Below are positions 8,265-18,073 of a stretch of DNA of 64,000 nucleotides, one piece after another. The stretch comes from Ruegeria sp. THAF57. Its GTDB lineage: Bacteria; Pseudomonadota; Alphaproteobacteria; Rhodobacterales; Rhodobacteraceae. The notes below the pieces were generated by a model, which was not told where the DNA came from, did not search any database, and saw nothing but the letters and a program-made list of their open reading frames with translations. Position 1 is the stretch's first letter; every line of letters starts with the position of its first letter. Location of the stretch: NCBI RefSeq assembly GCF_903914075.1, contig NZ_CAIWNQ010000001.1, positions 248,001 through 312,000 on the forward strand. The letters are read 5' to 3'. Position numbers and translations under genes: made by a program.

Positions 8265-9794
8265 TCACTCTTCCAAGCTTAGGGCCACAAAGCGCGGGTC
8301 ACCGCCACGGCGCACCAAAAGCAGCAGGGATTTACGCCCAGCCTCTCGCGCTTCGTCCATCCGCGCCTCAAGATCTTCGACCGAAGTGACCTTTTGCTGG
8401 CCTGCTTCGGTAATAAGATCACCCGAGCGTAACCCTTTGGCATAGGCTTCCGAGGCTTCGTCCACTTGGGTTACAACCAACCCTTCGGCGTTTTCATCCA
8501 AGCCCATGTCGGTACGCATCTCATCCGTCAAAGGCGAGATTGTCAGCCCCAGTATATCGGCGTCTTCGTCAACCGGTGCTTCTGACGTTTCTTCTTCGCC
8601 GTCTTCGGACCGCTCGGCGTCTTCGCGCCGCCCAAGGGTCACCAGAACCGTCTGCGTTCCGCCATCCCGGTGCACAACCACGCGAACCGACTTGCCCACA
8701 GTGGTTTCGCCAACCTGACGGACAAGGCCGCGCGTATCCTCGACCTCGACCCCGTCGAAGCTGAGGATCACGTCACCAGCCAGCAAACCGGCGTCTTTTG
8801 CCGGCCCGTCCGGCACATCGCTGATCAAAGCGCCACCCGGTTTGTCCAGCCCCATGGCTTCGGCCATATCCTCGGTCACGTCTTGAATGCGGACACCCAA
8901 CCAGCCGCGGCGGGTCTCACCGAACTCACGCAGTTGGTCCACAACCTTGACGACAACATTCGATGCCATCGAAAATCCAATCCCGATCGAACCACCATTG
9001 GGCGACAGGATGGCCGTATTCACACCGATCACTTCGCCGTCCATGTTGAACAACGGCCCGCCCGAGTTCCCCCTGTTAATCGCTGCATCGGTCTGAATGT
9101 AGTCGTCATAAGATCCGCTCAGCGCACGGTTGCGGGCCGATACGATCCCGGCTGAAACCGAAAACCCCTGCCCCAACGGATTGCCCATCGCAATAACCCA
9201 ATCGCCTACGCGAGCCACGTCGCTATCGCCAAATTTGACATATTGCAGCGGCCCCGTCGCCTCGACCTTGAGCAGCGCAATATCGGTTTTTTCGTCCGTG
9301 CCAATTACCTTGGCAGGCAATTCCTTCTTGGGCTGTCCGTCACCCGGAAAGAACTCGATCAAAATCTCATCCGCTTCGGTGATCACGTGGTTGTTGGTGA
9401 CGATGTAACCATCCTCTGAAATCACGAACCCCGACCCAAGCGCATTACTGCGTCGCGGGGCGTTCTCTCCATTATTACCCCGGTCCTGAAACTCGCGGAA
9501 AAAATCTTCGAAGGGCGACCCTTCGGGAACGATGCCCTGCGGCCCGGTCTGATTTTCGATCAGGGTCGAGGTGGTGATGTTCACCACCGCCGGGCTGATC
9601 TTTTCGGCCAACGGCGCAAGGCTTTCCCCGCGCGCAAATGCTGCCGATGTCTGCGCCAGGATTATCAACATCCCCGCAAATGCAAGCCACATCAGCCGCA
9701 AAAAACCAACCCTGTCGTCCGCTCGGACGGAAATACTGCGCGCTTGTGCCTGCACTTGGGTACTCCTTGTCGTCAATTCTGCGGGATCGCGCAT
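8265..9794 (-). CDS. degP: Periplasmic serine endoprotease, DegP/Do family
   Basis: 509 aa. After a basic N-tail, a hydrophobic signal (WLAFAGMLIILAQTSAAFA) directs export. The trypsin-like domain has the His in TNNHVI (near residue 135), the Asp in TDIALLKV (near 168) and the Ser in RGNSGGPLFN (near 243). Two PDZ domains follow, the first with GWLGVRIQDVTEDMA, the second with ILGLTISPLTD; an acidic EDGEEETSEAPVDED linker separates them. It degrades or refolds damaged envelope proteins. Start 9794 has a strong GAGGGAGG site; the frame stays open upstream. Last gene of the hflK-hflC-DUF2065 group, so it forms one protein quality-control operon. Confidence 0.95.
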   Translation of the reverse strand: MRDPAELTTRSTQVQAQARSISVRADDRVGFLRLMWLAFAGMLIILAQTSAAFARGESLAPLAEKISPAVVNITTSTLIENQTGPQGIVPEGSPFEDFFREFQDRGNNGENAPRRSNALGSGFVISEDGYIVTNNHVITEADEILIEFFPGDGQPKKELPAKVIGTDEKTDIALLKVEATGPLQYVKFGDSDVARVGDWVIAMGNPLGQGFSVSAGIVSARNRALSGSYDDYIQTDAAINRGNSGGPLFNMDGEVIGVNTAILSPNGGSIGIGFSMASNVVVKVVDQLREFGETRRGWLGVRIQDVTEDMAEAMGLDKPGGALISDVPDGPAKDAGLLAGDVILSFDGVEVEDTRGLVRQVGETTVGKSVRVVVHRDGGTQTVLVTLGRREDAERSEDGEEETSEAPVDEDADILGLTISPLTDEMRTDMGLDENAEGLVVTQVDEASEAYAKGLRSGDLITEAGQQKVTSVEDLEARMDEAREAGRKSLLLLVRRGGDPRFVALSLEE

Positions 9795-9886
9795 GAACGC
9801 CTCCCTCTTGGCAACCAATGTAGTCGGTTTAATCAGGCCCGCAACTGAGGATCGCGGGGAAATCACCTGCAATTGAAACCACGGCA

Positions 9887-10081
9887 CTAAAACCCGACCT
9901 GATACGCGCCCCAAAGCAGGATAAAGCCGCTGACCACGCACAACAGCCCCGCCAACCGCCGTGCCTGTTCAGGCAGCGATCGCAATGCTTCCAGCATCCG
10001 TTCAATAAGCGAAGGGGCCAGCGCATAGGCCAGCCCCTCGACAATCAGTACCAGCCCGAGGGCCAGAAGGATCATACCCAT
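9887..10081 (-). CDS. DUF2065 family small membrane protein
   Basis: 64 aa with two predicted transmembrane helices (residues ~2-22 and ~42-62) joined by a basic loop (ALRSLPEQARRLAG). DUF2065 proteins of this size are regularly found between hflC and a degP-like protease; function unknown. The start codon overlaps the hflC stop by one base (TAATG), so the two are translationally coupled. Confidence 0.9.
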   Translation of the reverse strand: MGMILLALGLVLIVEGLAYALAPSLIERMLEALRSLPEQARRLAGLLCVVSGFILLWGAYQVGF

Positions 10082-10959
10082 TACTGGGATGCCTGCCCTG
10101 TTGGTGACTTCAGATAGTTAAAGAACTCTGAATCCGGGCTCAGAACCATCGAACTGTTGCTGCCGCCCAACGCGCGCTCATAAGCGGACAGAGACCGATA
10201 GAATTCAAAGAACTCTGGGTCCTTGCCAAACGCTTCGGCGAAGATCGCGTTACGTTCAGCGTCAGCTTCACCGCGGATGATCTCGGCCTCACGGTTGGCG
10301 TCTGAGACCAGCTCGACCACGGTACGATCCGCTTGCGCGCGCACACGCTGCGCCGCCTCGTTACCACGGGCGCGTTCGTCCGTCGCTTCACGCTCACGCT
10401 CGGCCTTCATCCGGTCGAATGTCGCCTCAAGGTTGGCTTGCGGTAGATCAGTCGCTTTCAGGCGCACGTCGATCACGTTGACGCCCAGCGCACGGGCTTC
10501 GGCAATTGCACTGTTGCGGATACGCAGCATCAGCGCCGCACGGTCCGAGCTCAGGATGTCGCGGGACGAGACCGAACCCAGAACCTCACGCGTTTCGGCG
10601 CGCAGGATACGGTCCAGACGATCTTCGGCGACCGGAATTCCGCCGACACCAACGGCTTGACGGAACTGCTCCAGATCGGAAATCCGGTAACGGGCAAAGG
10701 CATCGACCACCAGACGGCGATCATCCAGAGGCGTGACCTCAAGCGGCTGAACGTCAATCGAAAGGATGCGGTCGTCATAGCGAACAACGTCCTGAATCAA
10801 CGGGATTTTGAACGCCAGCCCGGGCTCTTCTTTGACGGCGACCACGCGACCGAACTGAAGAACCAGCGCACGTTCACGTTCATCCACGATGAAAATCGAA
10901 GACAGGCCAACGACGCCAATGATCACCAAGGCAATGAGGATAAGGGGTGATTTACGCAT
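10081..10959 (-). CDS. hflC: HflC, SPFH-domain modulator of FtsH protease
   Basis: 292 aa. One N-terminal membrane anchor (LILIALVIIGVVGLSSIFIV) and a long SPFH/band-7 domain (VDERERALVLQFG onward) that with HflK forms the large periplasmic cage around FtsH. The helical region is rich in Ala/Glu/Arg (REREATDERARGNEAAQRV) as in HflC. Its ATG overlaps the hflK stop (TGATG). Confidence 0.96.
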   Translation of the reverse strand: MRKSPLILIALVIIGVVGLSSIFIVDERERALVLQFGRVVAVKEEPGLAFKIPLIQDVVRYDDRILSIDVQPLEVTPLDDRRLVVDAFARYRISDLEQFRQAVGVGGIPVAEDRLDRILRAETREVLGSVSSRDILSSDRAALMLRIRNSAIAEARALGVNVIDVRLKATDLPQANLEATFDRMKAEREREATDERARGNEAAQRVRAQADRTVVELVSDANREAEIIRGEADAERNAIFAEAFGKDPEFFEFYRSLSAYERALGGSNSSMVLSPDSEFFNYLKSPTGQASQ

Positions 10960-12104
10960 CAGTTGCTCTCCTCAGCCTGATTGCGGCGCAACTCGTTGAG
11001 CGGCAGGTAAGGCACGACGCCCTGCCCCTGCCCGGTCGAGTTTTCGTCCAGAATGATCTTGTCCACGTCGCCAAGCACCTGTTCCATCCGTTCCAGATAC
11101 AGACGCTTGCGCGTCACGTCCGGTGCTTTGGAATATTCCTCCAGAACCGCGCTAAAGCGGCTGGCTTCACCCTGCGCGCTGTTGATCTGTTGCGCGCGAT
11201 AGGCTTCGGCCTCTTCCAGAACCTGCGCGGCTTCACCACGTGCTTCGGCCAACACGCGGTTGGCATAGGCGTCAGCAACGTTCTGTAGGCGGTCACGTTC
11301 CTGCGCAGCAGCCTGAACGTCGCGAAAAGCGGCAATCACGTCCTGCGGCGGGTCGGCCTTGTCAAAGTTGACGCGGATGATGTTCACACCCGAATCGTAG
11401 CTGTCCATCGTTGTCTGAATCAGTTCCTGCAGGCGTTCGGCAATGACACCACGGTCACGGTTCAGGATCGGCGCCAGCTCGCTTTGCGCAATAATCTCAC
11501 GCATGGCTGATTCCGACACGGCGCGGATCGTCTGGCGTGGGTCACGCAGGTTAAACAGGAACCTGGCGGGGTCGCTGATGTTCCAGACAACCTGATAGTC
11601 GATGTCGACCACGTTTTCGTCGCCGGTCAGCATCAGGCCATCATCGCTTCCGCGCGTACCTCCCATATCTTCGGTTTGTTCGCGCGTTACCGGGATGACC
11701 TCAGCTGTAACAAAGGGCCAAGGCGCAAAGTTCAGGCCCGGATTACCGACAGCAGAAAACTCACCCAGAAACAGTTCAACCGACTGTTCTTCGGGTTTGA
11801 CGGTATAAAAACTGGCCGCACCCCAAAGAACCGCCGCAACGACCACGCCGATCAAAACGGTTCCCTTGGTGAAAATGGGACCGCCCCCTCCAGAGCCCTG
11901 CCCGTTTCCGCCCCGGCCTGAACCACCGCGACCGCCCATAAGGACGCGCAGTTGCTCCTGACCTTTTTTCATCAACTCGTCGATCTCGGGGATCTGCGGG
12001 CCGTCGCCTTCGGGCGGGCGTTGCCCGTTCCCGTTGTTACCCCGATTTCCTCCGCCACCCGAAGAGCCTCCGCCCCCCCAGGGGCCGCCGCTGTTGCCCG
12101 CCAT
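10959..12104 (-). CDS. hflK: HflK, SPFH-domain modulator of FtsH protease
   Basis: 381 aa. Starts with a Gly/Asn-rich cytoplasmic tail (MAGNSGGPWGGGGSSG), then a single membrane helix near residues 80-100 (VLIGVVVAAVLWGAASF), then the SPFH domain opening TVKPEEQSVELFLGEF. Partner of HflC in the HflKC-FtsH complex of the inner membrane. Start at 12104 has AAGGGAA upstream; the open frame extends 12 codons further without similarity. Gap of 72 bp to gor, so cotranscription with rpiA-gor is possible. Confidence 0.96.
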   Translation of the reverse strand: MAGNSGGPWGGGGSSGGGGNRGNNGNGQRPPEGDGPQIPEIDELMKKGQEQLRVLMGGRGGSGRGGNGQGSGGGGPIFTKGTVLIGVVVAAVLWGAASFYTVKPEEQSVELFLGEFSAVGNPGLNFAPWPFVTAEVIPVTREQTEDMGGTRGSDDGLMLTGDENVVDIDYQVVWNISDPARFLFNLRDPRQTIRAVSESAMREIIAQSELAPILNRDRGVIAERLQELIQTTMDSYDSGVNIIRVNFDKADPPQDVIAAFRDVQAAAQERDRLQNVADAYANRVLAEARGEAAQVLEEAEAYRAQQINSAQGEASRFSAVLEEYSKAPDVTRKRLYLERMEQVLGDVDKIILDENSTGQGQGVVPYLPLNELRRNQAEESN

Positions 12105-12176
12105 ATGTATATATTCCCTTGTGTTGGACCGTGTGATCACGGGTTCCCTTGTAACTTGTGTGCCCGCAGTTGCAAA

Positions 12177-13535
12177 TCAAGCAGTACGAACAGGTTGCCG
12201 CATTGTCACCAGTTCCTCGGCCATGACCGGATGAACGGCGACGGTGCGGTCGAAATCCTCTTTGGTTGCGCCCATTTTTACAGCGATACCTGCAAGCTGG
12301 ATCATCTCGCCCGCGCCCGGTGCCACGATATGACAGCCCAGAACCTTACGGGTAGCCTGACTTACGATCAGCTTCATCAAAACCCGTTGTGTTCCGCCTG
12401 CAAAAGCTTTCTGCATCGGTTTGAACGACGTGGCATAAACTTCGATCGGTTCCTGGGCGGCGGCCTCTTCTTCGCTTAGGCCGACGGTGCCCATTTCGGG
12501 CTGTGTGAAGATCGCCGTTGGGATCAGTTCGTGATCTACTGGGGTCGGATTGCCCCGGAAGACCGTTTCAACAAACGCCATGCCTTCGCGAATCGCTACC
12601 GGCGTCAGGTTCACCCGGTCAGTCACATCCCCAATGGCATAGATCGAGGGCACAGCGGTCTGGCTGTATTCATCAACGACGATTTCACCCTTGCGTCCGC
12701 GCGTAACGCCCAGCGCCTCAAGGCCAAGGTCGTCGGCATTTGGGGCACGGCCTGTTGCGTACATGACCACGTCGAACCGGTCCTCGGTACCGTCAGTGGC
12801 TTTCACACGGATCTGCTCGCCCTCTTTGGTCATCTCAAGCACGTTGGTCCCCAAACGGACGTCGATGCCGTTCTGGCGCATTTCTTCACAGATCAGGCCA
12901 CGGGCTTCTTCGTCAAAGCCCCGCAGGATTTGCGCGCCCCGATAGAACTGAGTGGTCTTCACGCCCAATCCATTCATGATCCCGGCGAATTCACTGGCGA
13001 TATAGCCGCCGCCGACAATCAGGATGCTTTCGGGCAGCTTCTCCAGATGGAAAATCTCATTCGACGTGATCGCCAGATCCGACCCCGGAAACTCCGGCAC
13101 AACCGGGCGACCACCAGTAGCAATCAGGATATGCTTGGCGGTCTTGCGCGTTCCGTCCGCCAACTCGACGGTATGCGGATCAACTACATGAGCGCGCTGG
13201 TCAAAGCTTTCGACGCCGTTGTTCTTCAGGATATTGCGATAAATACCTTCGAGCCGGTCAAGTTCGGCGACCAGCTTTCCGTGAAAGGTGTTCCAGTTGA
13301 ATGCACCGGGCTGAATGTCCCAGCCATACGCCTGCGCGTCGTCGACCGTGCCCGAGAATTCGCTGGCAAACACCATCAGTTTCTTGGGCACGCATCCCCG
13401 GATGACACATGTACCGCCATAACGGTCTTCTTCTGCAAGTGCGACTTTTGCCCCGGTTTCCCCGGCTGCAACGCGCGCCGCGCGGACCCCGCCCGAGCCT
13501 CCGCCGATGACAAACAGATCATAGTCAAAGCTCAT
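12177..13535 (-). CDS. gor: Glutathione-disulfide reductase
   Basis: 452 aa FAD-dependent pyridine nucleotide-disulfide oxidoreductase that reduces GSSG with NADPH. The FAD motif VIGGGSGGVRAAR (~9-21) is followed by the redox pair in GGTCVIRGCVPKKL (C43, C48). The second Rossmann motif GGGYIASEFAG is followed by YRGAQILRGFD, whose arginines fit NADPH preference. The C-terminal active-site segment is HPVMAEELV. RBS GGGAA lies before ATG 13535. It follows rpiA by 133 bp; rpiA-gor is a common Rhodobacterales pair. Confidence 0.95.
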   Translation of the reverse strand: MSFDYDLFVIGGGSGGVRAARVAAGETGAKVALAEEDRYGGTCVIRGCVPKKLMVFASEFSGTVDDAQAYGWDIQPGAFNWNTFHGKLVAELDRLEGIYRNILKNNGVESFDQRAHVVDPHTVELADGTRKTAKHILIATGGRPVVPEFPGSDLAITSNEIFHLEKLPESILIVGGGYIASEFAGIMNGLGVKTTQFYRGAQILRGFDEEARGLICEEMRQNGIDVRLGTNVLEMTKEGEQIRVKATDGTEDRFDVVMYATGRAPNADDLGLEALGVTRGRKGEIVVDEYSQTAVPSIYAIGDVTDRVNLTPVAIREGMAFVETVFRGNPTPVDHELIPTAIFTQPEMGTVGLSEEEAAAQEPIEVYATSFKPMQKAFAGGTQRVLMKLIVSQATRKVLGCHIVAPGAGEMIQLAGIAVKMGATKEDFDRTVAVHPVMAEELVTMRQPVRTA

Positions 13536-13668
13536 CCTGAGTTCCCTTGTTCTTTCAAGCCAAAATTCGTTGAGTATCTGGGGTCGATTACCAAACTGCC
13601 AACCCTTGATGTTTCAGAAAGTTCGCTGAGCTCTTCGCGATCGCGCAAAGTTCAGCTTCACCACCTTG

Positions 13669-14454
13669 TTAGTCCGCAAGATCCGCGAACAGGTTTTCAC
13701 CGCCTTCAGTGGGCTGATCCATTTCGGTTGTCCCTTCGTTGATATCGCGCAGTTCGACACGGCCATCCCCATAACCGATCACGACCTGGTCACAGATATC
13801 CACGAACAATCCGTTCTCAACCACACCGGGGACCTGGTTCAAGACCAATGCCAACTGCCGCACATTTCCAATACGCTGAAGGTGCAGGTCCAGAATGTGG
13901 TTGCCTTCGTCAGTCACATACGGCGCCTGTCCGATCATGCGCAACGCGGTCGAGGTGCCCAACACATCCATTGTATCCAGCACTTCTTCGATCAAAGTGC
14001 GTGTTGTCTGCCAGCCGAACGGAATGACTTCGATCGGCAGGGGAAACGCACCCAGCGTTTCAACCTCTTTGCCGGCATCTGCGATCACGACCATCTGATC
14101 ACTGGCTGTGGCGACGATCTTTTCCTGTAGCAGCGCACCGCCACCGCCTTTTATGAGGTTCAGCTCGCCGTCAAACTCATCCGCGCCATCAATGGTGATA
14201 TCCAGCCATCCAGCCTGATCCAGTGAGACAACGTCAATCCCGACCTCACGGGCCAGTTGCGCCGTGCGGGTCGAAGTTGGCACACCCTTGATCTTCAGGC
14301 CCTCTCGCTGCGCCCGTTCCCCCAAACGACGCACCATCCAATCGGCAGTCGACCCGGTGCCAAGCCCGACGCGCATTCCGTCCTGCACCATGTCAGCCGC
14401 GCGGCGCGCGGCGACATATTTGGCTTTGTCGATGGGTGACAACTCTCCGATCAT
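13669..14454 (-). CDS. rpiA: Ribose-5-phosphate isomerase A
   Basis: 261 aa. Interconverts ribose-5-phosphate and ribulose-5-phosphate in the pentose phosphate pathway. Key segments are GLGTGSTADWMV (~30-41), GVPTSTRT, the catalytic DGADEFDGELNLIKGGGGA and ADAGKEVETLG with the conserved Lys. The last ~25 residues (INEGTTEMDQPTEGGENLFA) are an acidic tail beyond the usual fold. Start MIGELSPIDKAKY matches the usual N-terminus in the group. Confidence 0.96.
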   Translation of the reverse strand: MIGELSPIDKAKYVAARRAADMVQDGMRVGLGTGSTADWMVRRLGERAQREGLKIKGVPTSTRTAQLAREVGIDVVSLDQAGWLDITIDGADEFDGELNLIKGGGGALLQEKIVATASDQMVVIADAGKEVETLGAFPLPIEVIPFGWQTTRTLIEEVLDTMDVLGTSTALRMIGQAPYVTDEGNHILDLHLQRIGNVRQLALVLNQVPGVVENGLFVDICDQVVIGYGDGRVELRDINEGTTEMDQPTEGGENLFADLAD

Positions 14455-14621
14455 CGCCGTAGATCCTTATTTTGCTGCCGGACTTATACGGAATGCCTGC
14501 GGCAACTGCGAGAGCGAATAAAACATTTCGCAATACTTGCACGGCTGAAAACTACGCGTTTCCGATTGGAAACGTCGCAATCGAAGGTTTCGCCTTCTGC
14601 GCTGCGGTGTACACAGGCGTC

Positions 14622-15323
14622 ATGAACGCGCTCTACTGTCTGCACTATGCCCCCGACAACGCCTCGCTGGTGATCCGGCTGGCGTTGGAAGAAATGGGGC
14701 TGTCTTACGAAACGGCTCTGGTTGATCGCCGCCAGAACGCACAGGACGGTGCGGCCTATCGCTCGCTGAATCCCAACGGTCTGATCCCGGTTCTGGAAAC
14801 ACCGCAGGGTCCGATTTTTGAAACAGCCGCGATTTTGCTGTGGTTGGCCGACACCCATAAGCAGCTTGCCCCGGGACCAGACAGCCCGGACCGGGCCGCG
14901 TTCTTGAAGTGGCTGTTCTTTGCATCGAACACTCTGCACGCTGACCTGCGCATCCTTTTTTATGCAGAAAAATACATTGAAGCAGCACAAACCGAGCCGT
15001 TACGCGAAGGAATGCGCCAGAGATTGCGCCAGCACCTTCAGGTTCTGGAAGCCACAGCAGAGCAAACCCCGAACTGGCTGCACCCCGAGAAACCCTCGGT
15101 TCTAACGTATTACCTTGCTTGCCAGATGCGTTGGATGGCCCTGTACCCGATGCAGTCCGACCGCAGTTGGTATCAGGTGCACGATACACCGCGCCTGCGG
15201 GACGTGCTTATGCATCTGGAAACCCGCCCCGCCACTCGTGCAGCCATCAAAGCCGAAGGGTTGGGGGTTACACCGTTTACTTCTCCGACTTATGCTAACC
15301 CTCCAGAAGGCTCTGCTACCTGA
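14622..15323 (+). CDS. Glutathione S-transferase family protein
   Basis: 233 aa. The N-terminal thioredoxin-like domain has YCLHYAPDNASLVIRLALEE, SLNPNGLIPVLETPQG and FETAAILLWLAD (the glutathione gamma-glutamyl-binding region), followed by an all-helical C-terminal domain. The catalytic residue is probably Ser15 or a nearby Tyr/Cys; specificity cannot be read. Start ATG 14622 is where homology begins. Its TGA ends one base before the sdaA ATG, implying coupled translation. Confidence 0.88.
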   Translation: MNALYCLHYAPDNASLVIRLALEEMGLSYETALVDRRQNAQDGAAYRSLNPNGLIPVLETPQGPIFETAAILLWLADTHKQLAPGPDSPDRAAFLKWLFFASNTLHADLRILFYAEKYIEAAQTEPLREGMRQRLRQHLQVLEATAEQTPNWLHPEKPSVLTYYLACQMRWMALYPMQSDRSWYQVHDTPRLRDVLMHLETRPATRAAIKAEGLGVTPFTSPTYANPPEGSAT

Positions 15324-15324
15324 T

Positions 15325-16698
15325 ATGTTCCTGTCTGTCTTCGATATGTTCAAAGTGGGCATTGGCCCATCCTCGTCGCACACAATGGGTCCGATGGTGG
15401 CCGCGGCACGTTTTCTGGACCTTATGCGAGATTCCCCGTTCGAGTTTGCGGGCCTGCGCGGCTCGCTGCACGGTTCTCTTGCTTTTACCGGTGTCGGGCA
15501 CGCCACGGACCGCGCGACGATACTGGGGCTGGCTGGATTTGTTCCGGATACTTACGACAATGAAAAAGCCGAAGCCGCGCTGCTGGCCATCAAAGAGAGC
15601 CACAGCGTAACCCCCGATGGTTTGCCGACGCTGCATTTCGACCCCAAGGCAGATTTGGTCTTTGATTACGATCACACCCTGCCCGGCCACGCCAACGGCA
15701 TGATCCTTATGGCTACGGACGCACAAGGCGACGTAATCCTCCGGCAGGTCTACTATTCGATCGGGGGCGGATTTGTCCTGACGGAAGAAGAACTGGCCGC
15801 AGGCAAAGCCACTGACGAAGGCGCCCCCGTCCCCTTTCCGTTCAAATCGGCGGTCGAAATGCTGGACATGGCCAAGGCCAGCGGCAAAAGCATCGCCGAG
15901 ATGAAGCGCGCCAACGAGATCGCGCGCGGGTGTGCCGACAGTTTTGCCAAAGGCTCGGCCCGACTGTGGCAAGTCATGAATGACTGTATCGAGAGGGGCT
16001 TGCACACGGATGGCATTCTGCCTGGTGGCCTGAGCGTGCGCCGACGCGCTAAGGGTATTCACGACGCGCTTCAGGCCGAACGCGGGATGAACCTGAATGC
16101 CCCGCACACAATCAACGATTGGATGAGCGTTTACGCCATGGCGGTAAACGAGGAAAACGCGGCCGGGGGGCAGGTCGTAACAGCGCCAACAAACGGCGCT
16201 GCCGGGGTTCTGCCTGCGGTCCTGCGCTATTACCTTGATCACGTGCCCGGTGCTTCGGAAACGCATATTGAGGATTTCTTGCTGACTGCGGCTGCCATTG
16301 GCGGGCTGGTCAAGTTCAACGCGTCGATCTCGGGTGCCGAAGCTGGGTGTCAGGCCGAGGTTGGCAGCGCCTCGGCAATGGCTGCCGCGGGGCTGTGCGC
16401 TGTGATGGGTGGCACGCCTGAGCAAGTGGAAAACGCGGCTGAAATCGCGTTGGAGCACCACTTGGGCATGACCTGCGACCCGGTCGCGGGGCTGGTTCAG
16501 GTTCCCTGCATCGAGCGCAACGGCCTGGGCGCAATCAAAGCAGTTTCAGCAGCGTCTTTGGCGTTGCGCGGTGATGGTCGTCACTTTGTCCCCTTGGACG
16601 CAGTCATCGAAACCATGCGCCAAACCGGGCATGACATGCACGAAAAGTACAAGGAAACGTCGTTGGGTGGTCTGGCCGTGAACGTGCCCAACTGTTGA
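15325..16698 (+). CDS. sdaA: L-serine ammonia-lyase (serine dehydratase), single-chain Fe-S type
   Basis: 457 aa. Converts L-serine to pyruvate and ammonia with a [4Fe-4S] cluster. The beta domain begins [20 protein letters not shown] (residues ~5-24); the alpha domain holds [18 protein letters not shown], the [19 protein letters not shown] segment and [21 protein letters not shown], with cysteines that fit cluster binding. Length is normal for the single-chain enzyme. Start 15325 is one base after the GST stop; GAAGG lies upstream. Followed on the same strand by the GFA-fold gene and an EamA transporter. Confidence 0.96.
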   Translation: MFLSVFDMFKVGIGPSSSHTMGPMVAAARFLDLMRDSPFEFAGLRGSLHGSLAFTGVGHATDRATILGLAGFVPDTYDNEKAEAALLAIKESHSVTPDGLPTLHFDPKADLVFDYDHTLPGHANGMILMATDAQGDVILRQVYYSIGGGFVLTEEELAAGKATDEGAPVPFPFKSAVEMLDMAKASGKSIAEMKRANEIARGCADSFAKGSARLWQVMNDCIERGLHTDGILPGGLSVRRRAKGIHDALQAERGMNLNAPHTINDWMSVYAMAVNEENAAGGQVVTAPTNGAAGVLPAVLRYYLDHVPGASETHIEDFLLTAAAIGGLVKFNASISGAEAGCQAEVGSASAMAAAGLCAVMGGTPEQVENAAEIALEHHLGMTCDPVAGLVQVPCIERNGLGAIKAVSAASLALRGDGRHFVPLDAVIETMRQTGHDMHEKYKETSLGGLAVNVPNC

Positions 16699-16719
16699 TC
16701 CCCGAGTCGGAGGAGCGTC

Positions 16720-17148
16720 ATGCGCGGACATTGCCTATGTGGCTCGATAACCTTTGAGGTCGATCCCCCGGCCCTGTCCTGCGTGACCTGCCACTGCGAC
16801 AGTTGCCGGCGGCAATGCGCCGCGCCTATGACAACATATTTCGGGGTGCGCGACGGCCAGTGGCGCTGGACGGGCAAGAAACCAAAGACCTTTAGGTCTT
16901 CGCCCGGCGTTGAACGCAGTTTCTGCCCGAAATGCGGCACGCCGATTTCGTTTCGGTCTCAGGCGATGTCCGGCATCCTGCATCTATACGTCGCGACGCT
17001 GGACAATCCCGACGCATTGCAGCCGACGCTACATGTAGCCCACGAAGAAAAGCTGGAATGGCTTAAGCTGAATGACACTCTGCCGATCTGCATTGGACCG
17101 GACTACACCCAAGTACAGCCCTTGCCCGAAGACCCCCATTCAACTTAG
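16720..17148 (+). CDS. GFA (DUF636) family zinc-binding protein
   Basis: 142 aa. Matches the glutathione-dependent formaldehyde-activating enzyme/centromere V fold: GHCLCGSITFEV, VTCHCDSCRR and SFCPKCGTPISFRS provide the Cys residues for two zinc sites. Most members have no proven activity, so a formaldehyde role is not assumed. RBS GGAGG lies 8 bp before ATG 16720. It sits 21 bp after sdaA and 10 bp before the EamA gene. Confidence 0.9.
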   Translation: MRGHCLCGSITFEVDPPALSCVTCHCDSCRRQCAAPMTTYFGVRDGQWRWTGKKPKTFRSSPGVERSFCPKCGTPISFRSQAMSGILHLYVATLDNPDALQPTLHVAHEEKLEWLKLNDTLPICIGPDYTQVQPLPEDPHST

Positions 17149-17158
17149 CGTCGCGGGC

Positions 17159-18073
17159 ATGACACAAGATCGCCCCGTCTTCGGTATCGTCTTGATGCTT
17201 GGGTTTTGCGTGCTCGCCCCCTTGGGCGACGCAATGGCCAAGCTTTTGGGTGAGACAACGCCCGTTGCGATGCTGGTCTTTATCCGTTTCGCGGTGCAGG
17301 CGGTGGTTCTGATCCCGTTGGTTGCTTTGACGGGACGACATTGGCGGATGCGGGGGCGCGTACTACGCCTGACGGCCATTCGAACGATTTTGCACATTCT
17401 CGGTATCAGCGCGATGTTCACCGCCCTGCAATATCTGCCGTTGGCCGACGCGGTGGCCATCGCCTTTGTCATGCCCTTCATCATGCTGTTGCTGGGTCGT
17501 TACGTGCTGGGCGAAGAGGTCGGCCTGAGGCGCCTTGTGGCCTGCGCCGTAGGTTTCGCCGGGACGCTGATGGTTATCCAGCCAAGCTTCATTCAAGTCG
17601 GAGCGGCAGCCCTTCTGCCCCTTGTCGTCGCCGTCGTCTTTGCACTGTTCATGCTGGTCACGCGACAAATAGCGAAAGAGGCCGACCCGATTGCCCTTCA
17701 AGCTGTTTCGGGTGCGATGGCCACCATCATCATGTTGCCCGTCCTGATCGCTGGAACCGCGACGGAGGTCTGGCACCTTTCGCTGGTCGCCCCAACTGAA
17801 GGCACCCATTTCCTGTTCTTGGCGATAGGCCTGCTTGGGACAGTCGCGCATCTGTTTATGACGTGGTCACTGCGCTATGCGCCCTCGGCGACGCTGGCCC
17901 CGATGCAGTACCTTGAGATACCAGTCGCCACCCTGTTCGGCTGGCTGATCTTTTCGGACCTGCCCGACGGCATGGCCGCGATCGGTATTGCGGTCACCGT
18001 TCTGGCCGGCCTCTATGTCATTCTGCGCGAGCGGGCCAGCGCCCGGTCTGCCCCGACTGAAACGCCTGCATAA
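17159..18073 (+). CDS. EamA/DMT-family membrane transporter
   Basis: 304 aa, ten predicted membrane helices in two EamA repeats. The first repeat contains IRFAVQAVVLIPLVAL and LPLADAVAIAFVMPFIMLL; the second ends YLEIPVATLFGWLIFSDLPD. Substrate unknown. Start ATG 17159 (MTQDRPVFGIVLMLG) is just after the GFA stop; a frame open from 17072 would overlap GFA. The last 56 bp overlap the 3' end of the convergent thiamine pyrophosphokinase gene. Confidence 0.9.
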   Translation: MTQDRPVFGIVLMLGFCVLAPLGDAMAKLLGETTPVAMLVFIRFAVQAVVLIPLVALTGRHWRMRGRVLRLTAIRTILHILGISAMFTALQYLPLADAVAIAFVMPFIMLLLGRYVLGEEVGLRRLVACAVGFAGTLMVIQPSFIQVGAAALLPLVVAVVFALFMLVTRQIAKEADPIALQAVSGAMATIIMLPVLIAGTATEVWHLSLVAPTEGTHFLFLAIGLLGTVAHLFMTWSLRYAPSATLAPMQYLEIPVATLFGWLIFSDLPDGMAAIGIAVTVLAGLYVILRERASARSAPTETPA

